Positions 52,379-61,354 of a stretch of 64,000 nucleotides of DNA are shown here, one piece after another. The stretch lies in contig JAGCZA010000027.1 of NCBI GenBank assembly GCA_017960525.1, positions 22,971 to 86,970 on the forward strand, in the 5' to 3' direction. Numbering within the stretch: the stretch's first letter is position 1; every line of letters starts with the position of its first letter. The notes under the pieces were generated by a model that worked only from the letters and a program-made list of their open reading frames with translations, searched no databases and was not told the DNA's origin. The translations under genes were made by a program, and so were the position numbers. The DNA comes from Prevotella sp. (GTDB lineage Bacteria; Bacteroidota; Bacteroidia; Bacteroidales; Bacteroidaceae).

Positions 52379-53125
52379 ATGCTGGTAACGAAGTGGCTGA
52401 CCACCTTTGGTCGTTATTTGCTGCTGATGGGGCGGACGTTTTCTGTTCCTGAGCGGTTCAGGATGTTCTGGAAGCAGTATGTGAAGGAGATGTCGCAGTT
52501 GGGCGTCGACTCTATTGGTATCGTCTTGCTGATATCGTTCTTCATTGGTGCTGTCATCTGCATTCAGATGAAGATGAACATTGAGAGCCCTTGGATGCCC
52601 CGCTGGGTTGCCGGCTATACGACGCGTGAGATTATGCTCCTGGAGTTTTCGAGCAGTATTATGTGCCTGATTCTGGCTGGCAAGGTGGGGTCGAACATTG
52701 CTTCGGAACTGGGCACAATGCGTGTGACGCAGCAGATTGATGCCTTGGAGATTATGGGTGTGAACTCGGCCTGCTACCTGATTTTGCCGAAAGTGCTGGG
52801 GCTGCTGACGATTATGCCTTTCCTGGTGATTTTCTCTTCGGCGATGGGCATTGTGGGGGCTTACGGCACGGCATACATCGGACACATTATGCCGCCTGCC
52901 GACCTGACGCTGGGGCTTCAGCACGACTTTGTGCCCTGGTTCTTGTGGATGTCGATTATCAAGAGCCAGTTCTTTGCCTTTATCATCAGTTCTGTACCGG
53001 CTTTCTTCGGTTACACGGTGGAAGGAGGTTCGGTGAATGTGGGAAAGGCGAGCACCGATGCTGTGGTGTGCAGCAGTGTGCTCATCCTCTTCAGCGATGT
53101 GTTCCTGACGCAATTGCTCTCCTGA
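52379..53125 (+). CDS. MlaE/YrbE-type ABC transporter permease
   Basis: 248 residues, about five membrane helices. Family blocks: DSIGIVLLISFFIGAVICIQ, LILAGKVGSNIASELGTMRVTQQIDALEIMGVNSACYLILPKVL and the C-terminal GYTVEGGSVNVGKASTDAVV. MlaE proteins work with an ATPase (MlaF) and an MCE protein in phospholipid trafficking between membranes. Usually the ATPase gene follows at once; here the next gene is convergent, so the partners must be elsewhere. It follows the tRNA and could be transcribed from the tRNA promoter. Confidence 0.9.
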   Translation: MLVTKWLTTFGRYLLLMGRTFSVPERFRMFWKQYVKEMSQLGVDSIGIVLLISFFIGAVICIQMKMNIESPWMPRWVAGYTTREIMLLEFSSSIMCLILAGKVGSNIASELGTMRVTQQIDALEIMGVNSACYLILPKVLGLLTIMPFLVIFSSAMGIVGAYGTAYIGHIMPPADLTLGLQHDFVPWFLWMSIIKSQFFAFIISSVPAFFGYTVEGGSVNVGKASTDAVVCSSVLILFSDVFLTQLLS

Positions 53126-53752
53126 CTACCGCTTGTCTACGAACTTAAAGCCGGCGTTTACGTATTTGCTTCTGGGAAAGACGAAGGTGTTGTCGGTGAT
53201 GCCGCCTGACCTGAAGTTTGAGATGTAGACGTTTGTCCAGAAGAAGGCTACCTTTACCTTCAAGTGTTTGGGTGTGAGTGTGGCGGCATCGAGTGTGGCT
53301 CGCACCTCTTTGATGGTACCCTTTGCATCTTTGTTCTGCTTCAGTTTGAGGGTGATTTCGGAGTCGGCGCGCTCCATTGAGTAGGTGAAGTCTTCGGGGT
53401 GGAACTTGAATTTCCCGGAATACTTGTCTTTCTTGTCGGAGTCGGCACGGTGAATCTCTACGGTTTTCTTTTTCCTGTAGGCCATATAGGCGGTGATGCC
53501 GTCGTTCCAGGTGTCTACTCGCTCGTCGGAGAACTGTTGCTTCTTGCCTTTGTAGGTGATGGTTCCGCTGGTCTTGTAGATGCCGATGATATTGACATCG
53601 TAATGCAGGCGTGCACCTTGTGGCCCGAAGACCATCTGATAGACTTTGTCGAAAATTTGCTTTGCCTCCTCGGCATTGGTGAATTGCTTCTTTGCCCCAA
53701 AGGCGATAAGGGGCAAAAAAGCAATGATAAGTAGCAAAAGTCGTCGTTTCAT
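53126..53752 (-). CDS. LolA-like outer-membrane lipoprotein carrier/sorting protein
   Basis: 208 residues from the ATG at 53752, which shares a base with the stop of the M13 peptidase gene (TAATG); a GTG two codons upstream is possible. Signal peptide MKRRLLLLIIAFLPLIAFGA. The body (FGPQGARLHYDVNIIGIYKTSGTITYKGKKQQF, FKFHPEDFTYSMERADSEITLKLK) resembles the LolA/LolB fold of Bacteroidetes 'LolA-like' proteins. Periplasmic lipid or lipoprotein binding is inferred. It ends exactly at the end of the convergent mlaE-like gene. Confidence 0.7.
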   Translation of the reverse strand: MKRRLLLLIIAFLPLIAFGAKKQFTNAEEAKQIFDKVYQMVFGPQGARLHYDVNIIGIYKTSGTITYKGKKQQFSDERVDTWNDGITAYMAYRKKKTVEIHRADSDKKDKYSGKFKFHPEDFTYSMERADSEITLKLKQNKDAKGTIKEVRATLDAATLTPKHLKVKVAFFWTNVYISNFRSGGITDNTFVFPRSKYVNAGFKFVDKR

Positions 53753-55791
53753 TACCACAGCGGCAGGCGGTCTTGTTTGGGAATGAACATCTTGTCGCCT
53801 TGCTTCACGCCGAAGGCTTCATACCAACTGTCGATGTGTGGCAGAGCGCCGTTGACGCGCCAGCGTCCCAGCGAGTGGGGGTCGCTCTTGGTGCGGTTGC
53901 GAATTTCCTCGTCAGTGATGTTGCCTGCCCATACGCCTGCGTAGGCCAGGAAGAAACGCTGGTCGGCGGTGAGGCCGTCGATTTTGCCGAGCGGCTGGCG
54001 TTTGGTGGCGTTCTTGTAGGCCGCCCAAGCCACTTGCAGGCCTCCGTGGTCGGCCAGGTTCTCGCCCAGCGTCAGGCGTCCGTTGGCGTTCAGGTCGGGC
54101 AGCACCTTGATGGCTGAGAAGAAGTCGGCATACTTGTCGGTGCGCTCCTTGAACTGCTTGCCGTCGCTTGCGGCCCACCAGTCGTGCATATTTCCGTCTT
54201 TGTCGAACTGTCGGCCCTGGTCGTCGAAGCCGTGTGTCATTTCGTGGCCGATGACCACGCCGATGGCGCCGTAGTTGAAGGCATCGTCGGCCTTCATATC
54301 GAAGAACGGGGGCTGCAGGATGCCTGCGGGGAAGCAGATTTCGTTGGTGGTAGGGTTGTAGTAAGCGTTCACGGTCTGCGGATACATGTGCCAGTCATCG
54401 CGGTCGACGGGTTTGCCGGCGGTATGTTCTATTTGCCAGTCGTTCCAGAACCGGCGGCACTCACGTATGTTGTCGTAGTACGACTTCTGAGGGTCGATGT
54501 TGAGCTTCGACATGTCAATCCACTTGTCAGGATAGCCCACCTTGACATAGAAGGTGGAGAGTTTCAGCAGGGCGTTCACCTTGGTTGAGTCGCTCATCCA
54601 GTCCTGTGCGGCAATGCGCTCGGCCAGTGCTATCTGCAAATTCTTGACAAGCTGCACCATACGCTCCTTGGCGGCTGCCGGGAAGTATTTCTCGACGTAT
54701 ATTTTGCCAAGAGCCTGGCCCATCTGGCTTTCCAGTTGTTGGGTGGCACGGCGCCACAGCGGATGGTTCTCTTTCCGGCCCGACATGACGCGGCCAAAAA
54801 AGTCGAAGTTGGCGGCTATGGTGGCGTCGTCGAGGTAGGAGGCGGCAGACATAATCTGGCCCCACTCCATATAGTCACGGTATTCGGCAGCGGTCATGGT
54901 TGCGATGAGTTGGTCGGCGCCTTCAAAGAACTCTGGTTGGCCAACGACGAGTTCCTGGATGTGGCGCGACTCAACACCCGTTGCGTTCATCACCTTTTCG
55001 AGTTGGAAGTGGGGATAGTTCTTCTCAAACTCCTGCAAGGTGGTCTTGTTGTAGTTGCGCTGTGGATCGCGCAGCTCTGTGCGTGAGCGGCTGAACTTCG
55101 CCAGTTCGGTCTCCAACCGCATAATGTTCTTCATCTTCTTGGTGGCAGCTCCCTTGCTGAAGCCGAAAATCTGGAACATACGGGCGATGTGCTTCTTGTA
55201 TGCCTCGCGGATTTTTGTGGTTTCGGGGTCAGTATCAAGATAGTAGTCCTTCATGCCGAGGGTGAGTCCTCCCTGCCGGAGTTGGAGAATGTTCTGTGTG
55301 GCGTTTTTCTCGTCAGCACCAATGGATGCGCCCATAAACTCATTGTCGCCGTTGGGTGCGAGCTGCAACTGGATTTGGAAGAGTTGCTCCTTGGTTTTTG
55401 CCTTTTCCATTTGCTGGATGATGCCCATAGCCGGCTTGATGCCGTCAGTATTGCGGCGAGTGGAGTCCATAGCCAGTTTGTAGAGGTCGCTCAGTTTCTT
55501 CTCTTCGGAACCGGCTTGGTAGTTGCCGCGCAGCAGTTCGTCGAGAATGCCGTTGATGCGCTTGTTGTTCTCCTCGCCCAGCGCATCGAAAGAGCCATAG
55601 CGAGAATAGGCTGCGGGCAGTGGATGCTTCTCCATCCATCCACCGCAGGCATATTGGTAGAAATCGTCGGCAGGGCTTGCCTTGGTGTCAAGGTTACCCA
55701 AGTCTATTCCAGAGGCCAGCTGCCCTTGGGCGCCTGCTGTCAGTGACATTGCTGTCAATGCCATAGCTGTCATAATGGTTTTAAGTTTCAT
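53752..55791 (-). CDS. M13 family zinc metallopeptidase (PepO/neprilysin type)
   Basis: 679 residues. Signal peptide (MKLKTIMTAMALTAMSLTAGAQ). Zinc site VIGHEMTHGFDDQGRQFD (HExxH, about 514), third ligand in LGENLADHGGL, and NAYYNPTTNEICFPAGIL upstream; C-terminal DRLPLW. Full length for the family. A secreted or periplasmic oligopeptidase. Promoter: TTTG (55852-55849), 20-nt spacer, TACCTTTG (55828-55821). Co-transcribed with the LolA-like gene. Confidence 0.94.
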   Translation of the reverse strand: MKLKTIMTAMALTAMSLTAGAQGQLASGIDLGNLDTKASPADDFYQYACGGWMEKHPLPAAYSRYGSFDALGEENNKRINGILDELLRGNYQAGSEEKKLSDLYKLAMDSTRRNTDGIKPAMGIIQQMEKAKTKEQLFQIQLQLAPNGDNEFMGASIGADEKNATQNILQLRQGGLTLGMKDYYLDTDPETTKIREAYKKHIARMFQIFGFSKGAATKKMKNIMRLETELAKFSRSRTELRDPQRNYNKTTLQEFEKNYPHFQLEKVMNATGVESRHIQELVVGQPEFFEGADQLIATMTAAEYRDYMEWGQIMSAASYLDDATIAANFDFFGRVMSGRKENHPLWRRATQQLESQMGQALGKIYVEKYFPAAAKERMVQLVKNLQIALAERIAAQDWMSDSTKVNALLKLSTFYVKVGYPDKWIDMSKLNIDPQKSYYDNIRECRRFWNDWQIEHTAGKPVDRDDWHMYPQTVNAYYNPTTNEICFPAGILQPPFFDMKADDAFNYGAIGVVIGHEMTHGFDDQGRQFDKDGNMHDWWAASDGKQFKERTDKYADFFSAIKVLPDLNANGRLTLGENLADHGGLQVAWAAYKNATKRQPLGKIDGLTADQRFFLAYAGVWAGNITDEEIRNRTKSDPHSLGRWRVNGALPHIDSWYEAFGVKQGDKMFIPKQDRLPLW

Positions 55792-55820
55792 CTTGTATGA
55801 CTATATTGTGTTTTGGGGTG

Positions 55821-55852
55821 CAAAGGTAAGGCAAAAAAACTAAATATGCAAA
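55821..55852 (-). promoter_or_regulatory. Promoter of the M13 peptidase gene
   Basis: Minus strand TTTG (55852-55849), 20-nt spacer, TACCTTTG (55828-55821). Confidence 0.75.
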
Positions 55853-55903
55853 TTTTAGGACAATTCTTTACGACAAGATTTTCGGGAAAACAACTATGAA
55901 GAA

Positions 55904-55939
55904 GTGAAGGTGCGTCATTTTTTTTTAACACACCTTCAC
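55904..55939 (-). terminator. Hairpin downstream of the FISUMP lipoprotein gene
   Basis: Stem GTGAAGGTG (55904-55912) / CACCTTCAC (55931-55939); the loop holds a run of T on the plus strand. It lies about 60 bp past the FISUMP gene stop, followed on the minus strand by TTCTTC. Confidence 0.5.
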
Positions 55940-55997
55940 TATCTTATATCTGACACTCCGTATTCAGTTTTGTACTATGCCTCTTTTAGAAATGCTC

Positions 55998-57329
55998 TCA
56001 GTCCTTGCGCACGGGACGAATGGAATAACCGTTAGCGCGCTCTTCCCTAGTTCCAAAGTGTACATATACATTCTTTTCGAATGTAAAATAGAAATCCATA
56101 TCTATGGCATCATTCTCAAATTCAAGATTGGGTACCGAAGACCAATAATAACCTTTTTCGCCTTCATCGTAGAGTCCATCACGGTAGACGGAATAACAAC
56201 CCGCTGCGGGAATGTAGACGAACTTGCCATTGCCCCCCCTGAACACAACACCACCTACACCTTTATATGTTTGGGTCGTATTATTGACAAGTTCCTCTAA
56301 CTGTTTATCAGTAGGCATTTGCCAAGTTGTTCCCCAGTTGGCAGTTGCAGCATCATATTCCGTTCCTGCAATATTGGAATTATGGATCCTTTGATAATAG
56401 TTGTTTTTTGTATATGAATTCTTAGTGTCAGTCTCTCCCCAAGCAAAATAACCTCCAAATTCAGTAGGACGGGAAGCTCCCACATTGCTGCAGGCCCACT
56501 TCGTTCCGCTGGGCAGACCGAGGTCGATTGCATGAGGATGGTTGGCATCTGGACAAATGTCAGGCGTAGTGAAGCTCATAATCTTATTGCTGGTGGAATA
56601 AACGGTTTCCCAGCCATAATATCCATTTTTTCCAGCAATGCCATAATAATAATAAGTTGTGCCAGGCATTAAGTCATCCAATTCAACTGTGAATTGATCT
56701 GAACCTACCAAATTGGTATATTTTGTTTTTCCATTTCTCTCTAATAAAGTGGAATCATTGTCTACACCATATACTATACAAACAGAATAGGGCGAAAAAA
56801 CATTCGTAGAACCATGAATGGTTGCCGAGAAGGGTGTTATATCCGTTGCCGCACCTATAGTTGCATAGACTTTCGGTGTGGTGAAGCTCAACTCTTTAGC
56901 TGTTTTCTGGCCTGCAAAGGCATAGTATTTATAGGTTGTACCAGGCTTTAAAGAGAAGGTGCTAACAGTAAAACGCCTATTGTTAGTACCAGGGTCAAAC
57001 TTGTTGGCTTTTAATTCTTCATAGCCTAAGTAGTTATACATAATATCAAAATCCCCACTAATATGAATACCCATACCCAATACTGATTGTGGGTCATTGT
57101 TGTTTACATAGCCATAGATGGTAGCAGAATTGGGACTAATGTAACCCACTCCACCTGTCACCACATCGTCAGAATAATTGTCTGCACCTGTGTCTGGTGA
57201 GGGGACATTCCCTCTGTATTCATCAATAATTGTTTCATTTGTTTCGTTGTGGTCTGGACAACCGACAAGGAATAGTGAGGTTATGACCAAGAAAAGCCAT
57301 GACAGAGGAATGAATTTGGATTTTTCCAT
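55998..57329 (-). CDS. FISUMP-domain lipoprotein with fibronectin-III-like repeats
   Basis: 443 residues. Lipobox LFLVGC (Cys24). Three Fn3-like segments (about 60-260) each with a GTTYKYYAFAG/GTTYYYYGIAG-type strand, then a FISUMP-like domain (about 265-443): AIDLGLPSGTKWACSNVGASRPTEFGGYFAWGET, WQMPTDKQLEELVN, GYYWSSV and the terminal GYSIRPVRK. Such lipoproteins are surface-exposed in Bacteroidetes; function unknown. Base composition is clearly more AT-rich than its neighbours, suggesting later acquisition. Transcribed from 57598-57628 through a leader with a 116-nt hairpin. Confidence 0.82.
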   Translation of the reverse strand: MEKSKFIPLSWLFLVITSLFLVGCPDHNETNETIIDEYRGNVPSPDTGADNYSDDVVTGGVGYISPNSATIYGYVNNNDPQSVLGMGIHISGDFDIMYNYLGYEELKANKFDPGTNNRRFTVSTFSLKPGTTYKYYAFAGQKTAKELSFTTPKVYATIGAATDITPFSATIHGSTNVFSPYSVCIVYGVDNDSTLLERNGKTKYTNLVGSDQFTVELDDLMPGTTYYYYGIAGKNGYYGWETVYSTSNKIMSFTTPDICPDANHPHAIDLGLPSGTKWACSNVGASRPTEFGGYFAWGETDTKNSYTKNNYYQRIHNSNIAGTEYDAATANWGTTWQMPTDKQLEELVNNTTQTYKGVGGVVFRGGNGKFVYIPAAGCYSVYRDGLYDEGEKGYYWSSVPNLEFENDAIDMDFYFTFEKNVYVHFGTREERANGYSIRPVRKD

Positions 57330-57385
57330 AATTGTAAAGATTTTAAAAGGTAATAAATAAAAAAGTATGGGATGACTTCATTGAT

Positions 57386-57501
57386 TTCAACCTGAGGCTC
57401 TGGACTGCCCATATCTGAAATCAGCCAAACCCACACTTTCGTGTGGGCGTTGAGGCTGATGTACTTCAGATATGATGGAATTGTCCAGATTCCAGGTTGA
57501 A
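57386..57501 (-). ncRNA. Large imperfect hairpin in the leader of the FISUMP lipoprotein gene
   Basis: Arms from outside in: TTCAACCTG/CAGGTTGAA (57386-57394, 57493-57501), TCTGGAC/GTCCAGA, ATATCTGAA/TTCAGATAT, ATCAGCC/GGCTGAT, CCCACAC-TTTC-GTGTGGG. 116 nt folds almost end to end. It lies between the promoter and the ATG, so it is transcribed; it may be an attenuator, a stability element, or a MITE-like repeat. Confidence 0.65.
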
Positions 57502-57597
57502 GCTACAAAAGCTTAACGCTCAAAAATATGTTGTTGCATTGTTCTGTTTCTATGTCATAGGCATTTACGTTTTAATATTTCCGTTTGCAAAAGTATA

Positions 57598-57628
57598 TAA
57601 AAAATTTGGTTCTGCCAATTTTTTTTGA
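57598..57628 (-). promoter_or_regulatory. Promoter of the FISUMP lipoprotein gene
   Basis: Minus strand TTG (57628-57626), 20-nt spacer, TACTTTTG (57605-57598), giving a leader of about 260 nt that contains the 57386-57501 hairpin. Confidence 0.65.
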
Positions 57629-57660
57629 TGGAAACAAGAAAAAATAGAAAAAAAACAACC

Positions 57661-58281
57661 TCAAATATAGGTTTGATACACCAGATAATAACCGTCGGTG
57701 TGAAGTGTGAAGTTGTTGCCGGTGGCCTCGTTTAGTGTGCCCTGCCACCACTCACCGTATGCGTAGGACGCCCACCGCAGCCCTTTCGATTCAATCTGAG
57801 TGCAGCCGAAGTTGAAGATACTCACTTGCTGCCCCTTTTGCGAGTCGAAAGTGCGGGTGCCCTTTGCCGGCGTGAAGCGTCCGTGGTCGGTGAGCATCAC
57901 GCCTTCGACGCCCATCTGTCGGTAGTAGCGCATCAGCAGGGCAACGTTTCCGATGGTATGGTCTTCACGCAAGCCCGTAGCGCCAATGTAGGCTATGCGC
58001 CTCCACCCCTGTTCCAGACAGTAGCGGGTGGCCTTGGTCAGGTCGTTGTCTTCCTGCTCGTCCACACGTATCAACAGATGGCGGAACTCGTCTGGCACGC
58101 TGTCGCCGTCGCCTACTATAGTGAGGTGAGGTGTAAGGGGTGAAGGGTGGGCGGCCAATTGGGCAATGGCCCCGTCGCAGGCCACGATGTGCCTGGCGTT
58201 TCGCAGCACGGCGAGAGGCACGGGGTGGGTGGGGAACGTGCCGTTGGCCACGATAACTACATCTGTCTGACAATCGTTCAT
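57661..58281 (-). CDS. Thiamine pyrophosphokinase
   Basis: 206 residues from the ATG at 58281. Conserved blocks: IVACDGAIAQLA, IVGDGDSVP, DEQEDNDLTKATRYC and GATGLREDHTIGNVALL, then a beta-rich C-terminal domain. Makes TPP from thiamine and ATP. It ends a thiamine salvage operon (TonB receptor, pnuT, this gene) under a TPP riboswitch. A degenerate heptamer tract (58121-58155) encodes AAHPSPLTPHL, between the first two motifs, where other family members have no such peptide. Confidence 0.92.
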   Translation of the reverse strand: MNDCQTDVVIVANGTFPTHPVPLAVLRNARHIVACDGAIAQLAAHPSPLTPHLTIVGDGDSVPDEFRHLLIRVDEQEDNDLTKATRYCLEQGWRRIAYIGATGLREDHTIGNVALLMRYYRQMGVEGVMLTDHGRFTPAKGTRTFDSQKGQQVSIFNFGCTQIESKGLRWASYAYGEWWQGTLNEATGNNFTLHTDGYYLVYQTYI

Positions 58282-58287
58282 AATCAA

Positions 58288-58887
58288 TCAATGCTGGTCG
58301 GCTTTCACTCTTTTTGCCATACTTTTCCACTTATAGTATCCGGCTATGGCGATGATGACATAGAGGCCGTAGAGGCTGGCCTTGAAGGGGATGTCCTTGT
58401 GGACGTAGAGCACGACGCACACGGCATCGACCACTATCCAGAAGAGCCACTGCTCAAGGTACTTGTGTGCCAGTGCCCAAAGGCCGATGAACGAGAGAGC
58501 GTTGGTGAATGAGTCGAAAAGAGGCACCGTAGAGTTGGTCCACTTTACTAATATGTAGTAGATGACAGCCCATCCCACAAAAAAGAACACGATGGCAGGC
58601 AAGTATTTGCTGCGCGGCATATAGATGATGGGTAGTGGTTCCTTTTTCTTTCGCGTCTTCTTGAATTTCCAGATGAAGAGGCCGTAGAGGGCAGCCATAA
58701 CGTAGTAGCAGGCCATACCGGCATCACCATAGAGTCCGTGCTGCCAGTAAAGCACGATGTCGAGGGCGGGCATAATGATGCCCACCACCCAAAGGGCAAT
58801 ACTGGCTTTGTACTCGAGCCAGATGTAGATCAAGCCGAGCACCGTGGTCAGTATGTCGAGCCAGTAGATAGAAAGAAATGTGGTCAT
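58288..58887 (-). CDS. pnuT: PnuC/PnuT-type thiamine transporter
   Basis: 199 residues from the ATG at 58887, which shares one base with the stop of the TonB receptor gene. About seven membrane helices; WLEYKASIALWVVGIIMPALDIVLYWQHGLYGDAGMACYYVMAALYGLFIWKF and DSFTNALSFIGLWALAHKYLEQWLFWIVVDAVCVVLYV are typical PnuC-family blocks (the second carries the W..W substrate motif). In a TPP-riboswitch operon with TPK the substrate is thiamine rather than nicotinamide riboside. Inner membrane, facilitated uptake trapped by TPK. Confidence 0.9.
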   Translation of the reverse strand: MTTFLSIYWLDILTTVLGLIYIWLEYKASIALWVVGIIMPALDIVLYWQHGLYGDAGMACYYVMAALYGLFIWKFKKTRKKKEPLPIIYMPRSKYLPAIVFFFVGWAVIYYILVKWTNSTVPLFDSFTNALSFIGLWALAHKYLEQWLFWIVVDAVCVVLYVHKDIPFKASLYGLYVIIAIAGYYKWKSMAKRVKADQH

Positions 58888-61205
58888 TAGAAATTTACTG
58901 ACAGGTGTGCCATGACGTTGAAGGGAGCGGATGGTGCGAAGCCTGCGGCCCCAGAATCGCGGACGCCCCACTCGTTGACGGCTTTCACGCCGCCGTTGCC
59001 GTCGCCGACGAATTGCGGGGCTGCCCATCCGTTGTTGTCGTATTTCGATGAGAAGATGTTGTAGAGCGTCAGGCCAACGGTGGCTTCCTTGATGCCCCAG
59101 GGATGCAGGGTGAAGGTGTAGGCGAGGTCGATGTTGGTGTTGAAGTGCTTCTCCAAGAGCAGCGTCTCGTAGGTGGTGCGTCCCTGCTCGTCCTGGCACT
59201 CCATAGTGCGGAAGCCCGTGTTGGTGAGGTACTGGTCGCCGATATACTGGCTCTGCACGGCGGCTCTCATTCCCTTGTAGGTGAAGGTGAAGATGTTGTT
59301 GGCGATGATGTCGGGCGAGAAGGCCAGCGGCTGGTCACCGATGTTCACGTTGCTGCCGTCGGTGAGGGTGATGCCCATACCCTTCACGCGGTTGCGGCTC
59401 CACGTGGCATTGGCATCCCAGCGCAACCAGTCGAGGGGGCGCCAGGCGGCCTCCACTTCGACGCCCAGTCGGTAACTCTTGTCCAGGTTTTTCGTCAGGG
59501 CTTCGCCGATGGCGTTGAGTTCGCCGGTGAGCACGAGTTGGTCCTTGTAGTTCATCCAGTAGATGTTGGCTCCAGCCGTGAAGCGCGGGCTTTGGAACCT
59601 GTATCCTGCCTCGAGGTCGCCCAGTTGCTCGGCCTTAGCCACAGCGTCTGCGCGGTCGGGGTTGGCCACTTGTTGCATGAAATTGTTGCGCACGGGTTCC
59701 TTGTGGCCTATGCCGTAGGAGGCGTAGAGTTTGTGTTGCGGGGTAATGTCGTAGTTGAGGCCCGCCTTGGGGTTGAAGAAGTTGTAACTGTTGTCCACCA
59801 CCCATCTGCCATCGGCGTTGGCGCCATACATGACGGTGGGGTTCTGCAATTTGTAGCGCACGTGGCGGTACTGCAGGTCGAGGAAGGCGCTGAGGCCGTG
59901 CGTCAGCAGGTATGTGGTCTTGCCGTAAACGTTGAAGTCGGTCTTGCGGGAGTTGTTGCGGTAATACTCGAAGTCTGGCGTGAGCGATGCTGGCGTAGGC
60001 ACGGTGGTCTCGACGCCGGGCTTAGTCCACACGATGTGGCCGAATTGGCTTCCGTTGTAGCGGTTCCATCCGCCGCCGATGGTGGCCTGCAGATTACGCT
60101 TGTTGTCGTAGTTGGCCGATGCCACGACGCCGAAGAAGTCGTTGTCCATCTTCTGCTGGTCCACCAGGTCCTCCTGCACATCGTCGGTGGTGCTCATGCC
60201 AAACTGTTTCCACGATGTGCCGTAGAACTGCTGCGTGGCTCCGCTTTGGAACTGCTGGTAGTAGCCCTGTCCCTTGGTGTAATGCAGGGCCACGTTGGTG
60301 CTCACGAGCCTGCCTACGCGCTGGTTCCACAGCAGTTGGTAGTTCTGCTGGTGGTAGTTGTCGGTCTGGTCGTTGTAGTACGAGGTGGGATTGCCCTGCG
60401 CGTCGGTGGTCATCACGCCGCACGAGTTGTAGGTGCGCCCGTAGAGGCTCTGCTCGTACTTCGACGTGTAGTTCCAGGCGTGGTAGGTTTCTTCCTGCCC
60501 GTTCCAGGTGATAAGTTTCACCACGGTACTCTCGCCGAACCATCCGGCCTGCAACAGATAGGAGTTGAGTTTGGTGGATGCACGGTCGAGGTAGCCTTTC
60601 GAGCCGATGTTGCTCAATCTGCCCTGCACACCCCAGTGGCCGTCCAATATTCCTGAGCCGAAGCGCACGGTCTCCTTGTGCGAATAGTAGGAGCCGCCGC
60701 TCATGTCAATGCCCACGAAGGGCTGCATGCCGATGTTCTCCGTCTGCATATTGAGCGAGGCGCCGAAGGCTCCGGCACCATTGGTCGATGTGCCCACGCC
60801 GCGCTGGATTTGCATCGACTGGACCGACGAGGCGAAGTCGCCCATGTTCACCCAGAACACGGTGGCGCTCTCGGCATCGTTCATTGGGATGCCGTTGGCG
60901 GTGATGTTGATGCGCGAAGGGTCGGTGCCGCGCACGCGCAACGACGTGTAGCCGATACCGTTGCCGGCATCGCTGGTCATAGTCACCGAAGGCGTAAGCG
61001 ACAGCAGATAGGGCACGTCCTGCCCGTAGTTCACCGACTTCAGTTGTTGTTGGTCCATGTTGGTGAAGGCCACGGGGGTATTCTTCGACGCACGTGTCGA
61101 CACCACCTGCACGTTCTGCAACTCCACGCTCTTCAGCGTGTCAATCTCCTCTGCCTGTGCCGCAACGGAAGCGCACAGGGCAGCAACAGTAAAAACTCTT
61201 TTCAT
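58887..61205 (-). CDS. TonB-dependent outer-membrane receptor for thiamine
   Basis: 772 residues. Signal peptide MKRVFTVAALCASVAAQA. Plug (about 30-160): LKSVELQNVQVVSTRASKNTPVAFTNM and GYTSLRVRGTDPSRINITANGIPMNDAESATVFWVNMGDFASS; barrel to the terminal FNVMAHLSVNF. Directly preceded by a TPP riboswitch and followed without gap by pnuT and TPK, so thiamine (or a phosphate ester) is the likely cargo. Full-length and intact. Confidence 0.9.
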   Translation of the reverse strand: MKRVFTVAALCASVAAQAEEIDTLKSVELQNVQVVSTRASKNTPVAFTNMDQQQLKSVNYGQDVPYLLSLTPSVTMTSDAGNGIGYTSLRVRGTDPSRINITANGIPMNDAESATVFWVNMGDFASSVQSMQIQRGVGTSTNGAGAFGASLNMQTENIGMQPFVGIDMSGGSYYSHKETVRFGSGILDGHWGVQGRLSNIGSKGYLDRASTKLNSYLLQAGWFGESTVVKLITWNGQEETYHAWNYTSKYEQSLYGRTYNSCGVMTTDAQGNPTSYYNDQTDNYHQQNYQLLWNQRVGRLVSTNVALHYTKGQGYYQQFQSGATQQFYGTSWKQFGMSTTDDVQEDLVDQQKMDNDFFGVVASANYDNKRNLQATIGGGWNRYNGSQFGHIVWTKPGVETTVPTPASLTPDFEYYRNNSRKTDFNVYGKTTYLLTHGLSAFLDLQYRHVRYKLQNPTVMYGANADGRWVVDNSYNFFNPKAGLNYDITPQHKLYASYGIGHKEPVRNNFMQQVANPDRADAVAKAEQLGDLEAGYRFQSPRFTAGANIYWMNYKDQLVLTGELNAIGEALTKNLDKSYRLGVEVEAAWRPLDWLRWDANATWSRNRVKGMGITLTDGSNVNIGDQPLAFSPDIIANNIFTFTYKGMRAAVQSQYIGDQYLTNTGFRTMECQDEQGRTTYETLLLEKHFNTNIDLAYTFTLHPWGIKEATVGLTLYNIFSSKYDNNGWAAPQFVGDGNGGVKAVNEWGVRDSGAAGFAPSAPFNVMAHLSVNF

Positions 61206-61251
61206 TGTTTACCTTATTAATTAATAAATAATAAGGGGGAGTCGTTCTCTC

Positions 61252-61330
61252 TTCATCCCTACGTCGGCATTACCCGCATCAGGTTTTGAGGGTATCATCT
61301 CAGCCCGCGAACTCGTGGGCACCCCTTGAA
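61252..61330 (-). promoter_or_regulatory. TPP (THI-box) riboswitch
   Basis: Minus strand: GGGGTGCCC (about 61326-61318), GGCTGAGATGATACCC, ACCTGATGCGGGTAATGCC and GACGTAGGGATG (ends about 61253), the full TPP aptamer order. It lies 47 nt before the receptor ATG. It begins only about 25 bp after the stop of the upstream phosphatase, and no clear TAnnTTTG promoter fits in between, so transcription may start inside the end of that gene or read through. Confidence 0.95.
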
Positions 61331-61354
61331 ATATGTCTTTTGGCGCTCTGAGTG

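Noticed and set aside
59103-60656. 517-residue plus-strand frame
   Set aside because: Shadow of the thiamine TonB receptor; repetitive Val/Leu/Gly composition typical of antisense frames in GC-rich genes.
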